A stretch of DNA of 8,245 nucleotides from Novosphingobium sp. (lineage in GTDB: Bacteria; Pseudomonadota; Alphaproteobacteria; Sphingomonadales; Sphingomonadaceae), in contig JADYXV010000400.1 in NCBI GenBank assembly GCA_020853995.1, forward strand, positions 1-8,245. Reading direction: 5' to 3'. The notes beneath the pieces are model-generated. The model was not told the origin of the DNA, ran no database searches, and saw only the letters and a program-made list of their open reading frames with translations. The position numbers and the translations under genes are program-made. Below are positions 1 through 5,711 of the stretch, one piece after another (the first letter of the stretch is position 1; every line of letters starts with the position of its first letter).

Positions 1-1191
1 GCTATAAGTGTAGCGCGGCGGCAATTGCGCCACGGTTTGCGCAATCGGCGTTTTGCGCGCGGCTGAAACAATCGCCAGAATCGGCAAGAGCGCATCGCGG
101 GTTGGCAAAGCGGTCAGATCACCCACGGTGGTGCCCAAGAGCACCCCGCCATTGGCTTCATATCCCACCACGCAAGCCGCCGGATAAGCCGTGGCGGCAT
201 CCATCATGGCGGCAATCACATAGGGCGATCCGATGCGCGTGCGCAAAACGCGTGGCACCGCGCCGCTCAATTCCGCAACGGTATTGCTGCTGACGGGGGT
301 CACAATGACGTCTGCGCCGACCGCGCGCGCGCACAGCAATCCGACGATATCGCCGCGCAGCCATGTGCCGCTGGCATCGGCCACCAAAGGCCGGTCTGAA
401 TCACCATCGGTTGAAATGATGGCATCAACGCTGTTTTCCGCCGCCCATTTGGCTGCCAGCGCAATGTCTTCGGCGCGGATCGCTTCGGTATCAACCGGCA
501 CGAATTGCTCTGACCGTCCGAACGGCACTGCCGTACCGCCCAAAGCCTCAACCGCACGGACCAGCAGATCGCGCCCCACCGCAGAGTGCTGATACACCCC
601 GACCGTCAATCCGGCCAGGGCATCTGCCCCGAAATGGCCCACGTAGCGGGCAATATATGCGTCCTCCACGTCTGTCACCGCAGGCAGCGTTGCCGGATCA
701 AGCAACCCGTCGTCCGCCCCGTACCGCGCCGGATCGATGGCGATGCTTTGTCCGACTATCCCTGCCTCGTCGCTTTTCAGCACTTCACCATACGGGCGGT
801 AGAACTTGATGCCGTTGCGGTCTGCCGGGATGTGGCTGCCAGTGACCATGATCGAGGGCATGCCGATGCCCATTGCGTAAAAGGCCAGCGCCGGTGTGGG
901 GGTAAAGCCGCAGAACACAACTTCACCACCACAATCGCGCACCGCCGTAGCGCAAGCCGCAAGGATTCGCGGCGTGCTCAAACGCAGGTCCCCGGCAAGG
1001 GCTACGCGATCTCCGGCGGCAAATTCGCCAATATCGCCAAGGTACTGCAAAAAGGCGGTGGCATAGGCGTGACACAACCGGTCTGTCATGGCCGAGGCCA
1101 GCCCGCGTACGCCGCTGGTGCCGAAAGGCACCCCGCTGGTGGCCATGAGATCAGCCACGGTGACATTGCGAACTTGGCTCAAGTCATTCAT
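1..1191 (-). CDS. Phosphomannomutase/phosphoglucomutase, 3' end cut by window edge
   Basis: This enzyme of the alpha-D-phosphohexomutase superfamily would interconvert mannose (or glucose) 6-phosphate and 1-phosphate in the cytoplasm, feeding GDP-mannose or other sugar nucleotides for surface polysaccharides. Reading the minus strand from the ATG at 1191 gives 397 uninterrupted codons to base 1. Visible motifs are an N-terminal FGTSGVRG (residues 23-30), the phosphoserine loop TGSHIP (117-122, catalytic Ser119), the metal-binding loop DGDSDR (262-267) and the sugar-specificity loop GYEANGG (343-349). Family members are usually about 450-470 residues, so the C-terminal phosphate-binding domain lies beyond the left edge. 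The loop sequences differ from the textbook TASHNP and GGExSGH forms, which marks a distinct subgroup and makes the exact sugar uncertain. An in-frame ATG at 1209 is an alternative start; neither start has a strong Shine-Dalgarno. The gene is divergent from the exporter operon. Confidence 0.9.
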   Translation of the reverse strand, partial: MNDLSQVRNVTVADLMATSGVPFGTSGVRGLASAMTDRLCHAYATAFLQYLGDIGEFAAGDRVALAGDLRLSTPRILAACATAVRDCGGEVVFCGFTPTPALAFYAMGIGMPSIMVTGSHIPADRNGIKFYRPYGEVLKSDEAGIVGQSIAIDPARYGADDGLLDPATLPAVTDVEDAYIARYVGHFGADALAGLTVGVYQHSAVGRDLLVRAVEALGGTAVPFGRSEQFVPVDTEAIRAEDIALAAKWAAENSVDAIISTDGDSDRPLVADASGTWLRGDIVGLLCARAVGADVIVTPVSSNTVAELSGAVPRVLRTRIGSPYVIAAMMDAATAYPAACVVGYEANGGVLLGTTVGDLTALPTRDALLPILAIVSAARKTPIAQTVAQLPPRYTYS

Positions 1192-1258
1192 CTGGAATGA
1201 TATTCCCATTGTGTAAGAGCATTTGCGCCCCGATTCATGCGGGTTTAGCCGCACCATG

Positions 1259-1271
1259 TTGCAAAATGCAA
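1259..1271. repeat. Inverted repeat TTGCA-AAA-TGCAA, possible operator
   Basis: The arms TTGCA (1259-1263) and TGCAA (1267-1271) are perfect complements around a 3-nt spacer, giving a 13-nt palindrome. It sits 50-68 bases upstream of the two possible phosphomannomutase starts and about 140 upstream of the exporter start. Its size and AT-rich setting fit a transcription-factor site. Five-bp arms can occur by chance, so the role is inference. Confidence 0.3.
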
Positions 1272-1344
1272 AAAGTACCGGTGCCTTGTAAAACCAATCC
1301 GCGCAGGCAGATCGAGTTCCGAATATACGTGCACCGCAGCAACA

Positions 1345-1356
1345 ATTGTTTACAAT
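1345..1356. repeat. Inverted repeat ATTGT-TT-ACAAT, possible operator of the exporter operon
   Basis: The arms ATTGT (1345-1349) and ACAAT (1352-1356) are perfect complements around TT. The right arm overlaps the TACAAT hexamer that is the best -10-like element on the plus strand, so a protein bound here could block or position RNA polymerase. A second, imperfect dyad follows at once: GATTGGT (1358-1364) against ACCAAATC (1373-1380), with one unpaired A. The site lies 54 bases upstream of the exporter ATG. The regulatory role is inferred from position only. Confidence 0.35.
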
Positions 1357-1409
1357 AGATTGGTACAAAGACACCAAATCACGCCCATTTATGCTGCACT
1401 AGCGAAAAA

Positions 1410-3119
1410 ATGGAAACCAAACTTCCGATGGCCGACACCACTGCCGACCACCATGTCCCGACTTTCCGCGACTTTGCCCAATGGACTGGCAAAGTGCTCG
1501 GCCCTGATGCCGGGTTCATCCGCCTTGCCCTGCTCTATGGCTCGGCGATATCTTTGTTATCATTGGCAACGCCGATTTCGGTACAATTGCTGATCAATTC
1601 CGTCGCGAATACGGCGCTGCCTGCACCCTTGCTGACGCTTGCGGCAATCCTGTTCACGTTGCTGGTCATTTCAGGCGTGCTGAGCGCGTTTCGCGTGCAC
1701 TTGCTGGCCATGTTCGAACGGCGCTTTTTCGCGCGGCTTGTTGCCGAAATCACCCTGCGCGCCGTCCATGCGCAAAACCCGTTCTTTGTCGATTCGCGCA
1801 AAGGCGATCTGTTCAACCGCTTTTTTGATACGGTGGTGGTGCAGAAATCGCTGACCAGCCTGTTGATCGGCGGTTTTACCATCGTTCTGCAAAGCCTTGT
1901 CGGGCTGATTGTCACCAGCTTCTATCATCCGTTTTTCCTGGCGTTCAACACCGTCCTGGTGCTGCTGGTCGTGGTAATCTGGCGAGTATGGGCATCGGCC
2001 AGCCTGCGCACCGCCGTGACCAAGAGCCATGCCAAGCATGCCACGGCGCACTGGCTTGATAGCGTTGGCGGATCGAACGGCATTTACAAATCGAGCCGTC
2101 ACATGGCGTTTGCCATTGAACGGTCCGAAGACATCACCGCGCGTTATGTCGATTGCCACCGCAAGCATTTCCGCCACACATTTGGCCAGACCCTTGCGCT
2201 GTTGCTGCTTTACGCGATGGCCAGCGCGGGTTTGCTGGCACTGGGTGGCTGGCTGATCCTGCAGGGCGAATTGTCGATCGGGCAACTGGTTGCTGCCGAA
2301 CTGATCCTGTCCGGCGTGTTCTATGGCATCGCCCAACTGGGCACATATCTTGAAACTTTCTATGACATGGCGGCCAGTCTGGAAGAACTGCACTTGTTCT
2401 GGGAAGTGCCGCAGGAAGCGGCCCCGGATGGTGATGCCCCTGCCCCGCCCGATGGCGCGATCCGCCTGCGCGATGTGCGCCACGATGGCTTTGTGTTCGA
2501 TTTCGCGCTGGAAGGCGGGGCGCAAGTTGGCGTAATCGCCGCGCCCGGCGTGGACCGCTGCCTGGCATCCTTGCTGAAGCGTCTGGAAGTGCCGCAAAAC
2601 GGTTTTGTCAGCGTTGGCGGGTCCGATCTTGGCACATTCGACATGTACCGGTTGCGCTCCGACGTTATCGTGCTGGACCGGCCCACCATTGTCGAGATGA
2701 CCGTGCGCGAATATCTGGGCCTGAGCGCGCCCGGACGCCCTGAATCGATGATCGAGGCGCTGGAGCTTGTCGGGCTGGCCCACCGCATCGGCGATTTGCC
2801 CGGCGGCCTTGATGCCAAGCTGTCCTCGTCAGGCTGGCCGCTGTCAGTGGGCGAGACGATGGCGTTGAAGCTTGCGGGAGCTTTGCTGGCCCGCCCGCGC
2901 GTGCTGATGCTTTCGCCCTTGTTCGACATGTTGCCGCCCGCCTGCCTGAACGGTGTTCTGGCGCATTTGCGCCCGCATGGCACAACCGTCCTGCAATTTA
3001 CCGCGCGGCCCGAAGGGCTTGAACGCGACGGGTGGCTGTGGATCGGCAAGCGCGAACAGCGCCGCGCCAATGACCCGGCAGAGATTCTGCCGCTGATCAA
3101 CAATCGTGAGGAGCGCTGA
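1410..3119 (+). CDS. ABC-exporter-like inner-membrane protein with a degenerate (pseudo-ATPase) nucleotide-binding domain
   Basis: This 569-residue protein has the layout of a type I secretion ABC transporter: an N-terminal membrane domain with about six helices (near 36-62, 72-98, 149-172, 174-195, 259-283, 290-312) and a C-terminal nucleotide-binding-domain fold (about 350-546). The stretch GELSIGQLVAAELI (286-299) resembles PrsD/LapB-type exporters. Every ATPase motif is altered: the Walker A region reads VIAAPGVDRCLAS (375-387) with no GK[ST]; the Q-loop VPQDP equivalent is VLDRP (421-425); the signature is LSVGE (478-482); the Walker B DE pair is Ser502-Pro503; the H-loop His is Ala532. 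ATP hydrolysis is therefore unlikely. The frame is intact and the adaptor gene follows after 3 nt, which argues for a maintained function. The ATG at 1410 has only a weak ribosome site; the ATG at 1428 is an alternative. It could pair with an active ABC subunit encoded elsewhere, or act as a structural export platform. Confidence 0.85.
   Translation: METKLPMADTTADHHVPTFRDFAQWTGKVLGPDAGFIRLALLYGSAISLLSLATPISVQLLINSVANTALPAPLLTLAAILFTLLVISGVLSAFRVHLLAMFERRFFARLVAEITLRAVHAQNPFFVDSRKGDLFNRFFDTVVVQKSLTSLLIGGFTIVLQSLVGLIVTSFYHPFFLAFNTVLVLLVVVIWRVWASASLRTAVTKSHAKHATAHWLDSVGGSNGIYKSSRHMAFAIERSEDITARYVDCHRKHFRHTFGQTLALLLLYAMASAGLLALGGWLILQGELSIGQLVAAELILSGVFYGIAQLGTYLETFYDMAASLEELHLFWEVPQEAAPDGDAPAPPDGAIRLRDVRHDGFVFDFALEGGAQVGVIAAPGVDRCLASLLKRLEVPQNGFVSVGGSDLGTFDMYRLRSDVIVLDRPTIVEMTVREYLGLSAPGRPESMIEALELVGLAHRIGDLPGGLDAKLSSSGWPLSVGETMALKLAGALLARPRVLMLSPLFDMLPPACLNGVLAHLRPHGTTVLQFTARPEGLERDGWLWIGKREQRRANDPAEILPLINNREER
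3108..3113 (+). promoter_or_regulatory. Ribosome binding site GAGGAG of the adaptor gene
   Basis: GAGGAG lies inside the last codons of the ABC gene, 9 nt before the ATG at 3123. It supports that start and translational coupling between the two genes. Confidence 0.75.
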
Positions 3120-3122
3120 GCG

Positions 3123-4244
3123 ATGGCTGCTGCCTCTAATAATGCATCGCGCAACTTCGGTGCTTTCACCACTTTATCCAATTTGCGCGTGCCCCGCACG
3201 ACGCGCGCCCTGGGCCGGATGATTGCGGTGATGATCCCGCTGATCATCGTGTTCCTGTTCTTTGTCCATTGGGTGCAAACCGCGCCCGGACGTGGCGAGG
3301 TGATTGCACTGAACCCCCAAGACCGCGTCCAGCAGGTGACCGCACTGGTGCCCGGACGCGTGGAGCGGTGGTACGTTTCGGATGGCCAGTCGGTGAAAAA
3401 GGGCGATCCGATTGCCCGTATCATCGACAATGACCCGTCATTGCTGACCAGCCTTGCCGCCGAACGGGCGCAAGTGCTGGCCCAGATTGCGGCGGCCGAA
3501 CAGGCCATGACGGTTGCGCGGATCGATGTGGGGCGTTCGGGCGAATTGCTTTCTGAAGGCCTTGCCGCACGGCGCGATCTGGAAAACGCGCAAATCAAGG
3601 TTTCCGATCACGCAGCCAAACTGGCCGAAGCGCGCGCCAAGCTGAGCAAGGTGGATATCGCGCTGGGCCGCCAATCGGTGCAGCTGGTACGCGCGCCGCG
3701 TGATGGCCGCATACAGGCGCTGAACACCGCTGCGGGTGGCACATTGATCAGCGCGGGCGATTGGCTGGCAACGCTTGCCCCCGATCAGGCCGAGCGCGTG
3801 GTAGAGCTGATGGTGGATGGGCGCGACGTTGCGCTGGTACGGCGCGGACAGCCGGTACGTCTGCACTTTGAAGGCTGGCCCGCCATCCAGTTCAGCGGTT
3901 GGCCGTCAGTGGCACAGGGCATGTTTGATGGGCGTGTGCGCTCCATCGACCCTTCGGCCCAGACGTCCGGCCTGTTCCGCGTGCTGGTGGAACCGATGCC
4001 CGACAAGCCTGCATGGCCCAAGGACAATTTCGTGCTGCTGGGTTCAAAGGTACGCGGCTGGATCCAGATGGAAACCGTCACCATCGGTTATGAACTGTGG
4101 CGCCAGTTGAACGACTTTCCGCTCGAATTTCCGCAGCCGGTCGATACCGGCCCGCGCAAAGGGACTGCGGCAAAGGCATTGTCCGACAAGGAGGCGACCA
4201 AGGCCAAGCCGAAGGCAGACGGATACGGCGAGGACGAGAAATGA
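3123..4244 (+). CDS. HlyD-family periplasmic adaptor (membrane fusion protein)
   Basis: This 373-residue protein would bridge the inner-membrane exporter and the TolC-type channel across the periplasm. In order it shows a short cytoplasmic N-terminus, one membrane helix (about 33-51), the first lipoyl half (about 68-100, with VPGRVERWYVSDGQSVKKGD), an alpha-hairpin (about 107-183, turning near GLAAR at 146-150), the second lipoyl half (about 185-218, with RAPRDGRIQAL) and a beta-barrel region (from about 224). The last 30 or so residues are rich in Lys, Ala and Asp and look disordered. The protein is shorter than classical HlyD (over 450 residues) because the hairpin is short, which is closer to efflux adaptors. 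It starts 3 nt after the ABC stop codon with a strong ribosome site and overlaps the next gene by an ATGA, so the three proteins are probably made together. The family assignment is firm; the cargo is unknown. Confidence 0.9.
   Translation: MAAASNNASRNFGAFTTLSNLRVPRTTRALGRMIAVMIPLIIVFLFFVHWVQTAPGRGEVIALNPQDRVQQVTALVPGRVERWYVSDGQSVKKGDPIARIIDNDPSLLTSLAAERAQVLAQIAAAEQAMTVARIDVGRSGELLSEGLAARRDLENAQIKVSDHAAKLAEARAKLSKVDIALGRQSVQLVRAPRDGRIQALNTAAGGTLISAGDWLATLAPDQAERVVELMVDGRDVALVRRGQPVRLHFEGWPAIQFSGWPSVAQGMFDGRVRSIDPSAQTSGLFRVLVEPMPDKPAWPKDNFVLLGSKVRGWIQMETVTIGYELWRQLNDFPLEFPQPVDTGPRKGTAAKALSDKEATKAKPKADGYGEDEK
4230..4234 (+). promoter_or_regulatory. Ribosome binding site GAGGA that fixes the TolC-type start
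   Basis: GAGGA lies 6 nt before the ATG at 4241. Together with the signal peptide that begins there, it favours 4241 over the longer upstream in-frame reading from 4097, which would run inside the adaptor gene. Confidence 0.7.
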
Positions 4245-5623
4245 TCCGCCGTCTGGTGATGGCGCTGGCATTGTTGCTGGCGCCCGCTACCCACGCCGCA
4301 GAACTGACACTGGATGAAGTCCTGCGTTCGTCGAGCACTCACGCGCCGCAAATCCTTGAGGCGATGGCGCGGCAGCGGCAGGCCGATGCGCGGGCGCTGA
4401 GCGCGCAAGGCCAGTTCGATCTGGTGTTCGATGCCGATGCACAGGCCCGCCCGCTGGGCTTTTATGATGGCGCGGTGGCGGATGTTCGCGCCCTGCGTCC
4501 GCTCGAAAACAATGGCGGCAACATTTACGGCGGCTATCGCCTTTCGTCCGGCAACTTTGCCAGTTACGAAGGCAAATCGATCACCAACCAGCTGGGCGAA
4601 GTGCGCGTTGGCGGGGTATTTTCGCTGCTGCGCGATCGTGTGATCGATGAACGGCGCGGACGGCGCGAACTGGCCGAGGGCGATATTGATCTGGCCGCGC
4701 TGGACCGTGATCTGATTGCCATCGGCGTTCAGCGCCGCGCGATTGAGGCCTATCAGCTTTGGGTGGCCGCCGGATTGCGCGTTGCCACTTTGCGCGAATT
4801 GTTCGGTCTGGCGCAGGAACGGCAAGCCTCGATTGACCGGCAGATCGAACTGGGCGCGCGGCCGGCCATTCTCAGCGTGGAAAACCGCCAGAACATCGTG
4901 CGCCGCCAAGCCCTGCTGGTGCGCGCCGAACAGGATCTGACGCTGTTTGCCAATGCGCTGTCCCTGTTTTTGCGCGATGATCTGGGCCAGCCTATTGTGG
5001 CCGATGCCTCGCGTTTGCCACGGCGCATGCCCGAAGGCGTAAAGCCCCGGCTGGTAGACCGCGAGGAAGCGATGTCAGGCCGCCCCGACATCAAGGCATT
5101 GCTGGCGCGGATTGACCAGAACTCCATCCGCGTGCGCATGGCCGAAAACGAACTGCGCCCAAGGCTGGATTTGCGTGCCGAGGCGTCGAAGGACATCGGC
5201 CCCGGATCGCCGGTACGCACGCCAGCCGAAGCCATGTTCGGCTTGCGCTTTTCACTGCCATTGGAACAGCGCGCGGCCAAGGGGCGCATTGCCGAAGTGG
5301 CGGCGGAACAGGATGCGTTGTCCATCCGCTTACGCTTTCTGGAAGAGCAGGTGGGCGTGGAAATTGCCAACTTGCGCACGCAGATGGACGGGGCCGAACG
5401 CCTTGCCGCGCTGGCCACAGATGAAGCGGCCCTTGCCCGCCGCATGGCCGAGGCAGAACGCCGCCGCTATGCTTTGGGGGCCAGCGATTTTCTGGTGGTG
5501 AACTTGCGCGAAGAAGCCCTGGCTGATGCCACTATCCGCGAGATCGACGCGATCTATCGCAGCGCGGCGGCCCGCGCCGAACTGGTCGCAGCGATGGCTG
5601 ACCGCGACCAGTTGCGGATCTGA
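4241..5623 (+). CDS. TolC-family outer-membrane efflux channel
   Basis: This 460-residue protein would form the outer-membrane and periplasmic tunnel of the export machine. A signal peptide is clear: Arg-Arg at 3-4, a hydrophobic core (6-15) and probable cleavage after ATHA (16-19). The body is two repeats of long helices and strands, as in the outer-membrane efflux protein family. Recognisable blocks are SGRPDIKALL (279-288, matching the family's RPDL/I motif), AENELRPRLDLRAE (301-314, matching the 'NxLLPxLDL' strand entry) and GLRFSLPLEQRAAKGRI (334-350). Length is in the family's usual range of about 420-500. The start at 4241 overlaps the adaptor stop codon (ATGA), which indicates translational coupling. 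An in-frame extension to 4097 would add 48 low-complexity residues without a signal peptide and was rejected. Nothing suggests a truncated or mutated channel, so the outer half of the machine looks functional. Confidence 0.9.
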   Translation: MIRRLVMALALLLAPATHAAELTLDEVLRSSSTHAPQILEAMARQRQADARALSAQGQFDLVFDADAQARPLGFYDGAVADVRALRPLENNGGNIYGGYRLSSGNFASYEGKSITNQLGEVRVGGVFSLLRDRVIDERRGRRELAEGDIDLAALDRDLIAIGVQRRAIEAYQLWVAAGLRVATLRELFGLAQERQASIDRQIELGARPAILSVENRQNIVRRQALLVRAEQDLTLFANALSLFLRDDLGQPIVADASRLPRRMPEGVKPRLVDREEAMSGRPDIKALLARIDQNSIRVRMAENELRPRLDLRAEASKDIGPGSPVRTPAEAMFGLRFSLPLEQRAAKGRIAEVAAEQDALSIRLRFLEEQVGVEIANLRTQMDGAERLAALATDEAALARRMAEAERRRYALGASDFLVVNLREEALADATIREIDAIYRSAAARAELVAAMADRDQLRI

Positions 5624-5711
5624 TTGGCATAAGGGGAAACCGCTTAAATCGATTTACAGCACGGCAAGCCCGGACAGTTAAGGCCGACGCCTACACTTTT
5701 CCGGAGCCGTC
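5624..5711 (+). other. 88-nt spacer between the channel and receptor genes
   Basis: The spacer has no terminator-like stem followed by a T-run, so read-through from the exporter genes into the receptor gene is plausible. A poor promoter-like pair (TTTACA at 5653-5658 and AGTTAA at 5676-5681, 17-nt spacing) is too weak to call. GGAG at 5703-5706, 5 nt before the ATG, is the receptor's probable ribosome site. Confidence 0.45.

Larger units (their letters stand above)
1192..1409. promoter_or_regulatory. Divergent intergenic region between the phosphomannomutase and the exporter operon
   Basis: These 218 bases separate two divergently read genes, so promoters for both should lie here. The region is more AT-rich than its surroundings, especially at 1255-1295 and 1320-1392. 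I see no convincing paired -35/-10 set. The best -10-like hexamers are TACAAT (1351-1356, plus strand) and TATATT (complement of 1322-1327, minus strand), both without a good -35 at normal spacing. Two short dyads are listed separately. No RNA gene or credible small ORF is visible. Confidence 0.5.

Noticed and set aside
586..1200. Plus-strand open frame of 204 codons.
   Set aside because: It is antisense to the phosphomannomutase, whose catalytic motifs read clearly on the minus strand.
1671..2783. Minus-strand open frame of 370 codons inside the ABC gene.
   Set aside because: It is antisense to the membrane domain, with no motif and a composition typical of a shadow frame.
1410..3119. Idea that the ABC gene is a pseudogene or carries frameshifts that hide the missing ATPase motifs.
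   Set aside because: The domain aligns continuously in one frame to its end, the positions of the motifs are present but substituted, and no stop or shift is needed to recover canonical motifs in another frame.
2360..3598. Minus-strand open frame of 412 codons across the ABC and adaptor genes.
   Set aside because: Its Ser/Arg/Pro-rich translation has no recognisable domain, and it lies antisense to two well-supported genes; GC-rich codon bias produces such frames.
4097..4240. In-frame 48-codon N-terminal extension of the TolC-type gene.
   Set aside because: It overlaps the adaptor coding region, has Arg/Gly-rich low-complexity sequence and would bury the clear signal peptide that starts at 4241.
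5653..5681. Possible separate promoter for the receptor gene (TTTACA, 17 nt, AGTTAA).
   Set aside because: The -10 match is poor and nothing else supports it; co-transcription with the exporter is simpler.
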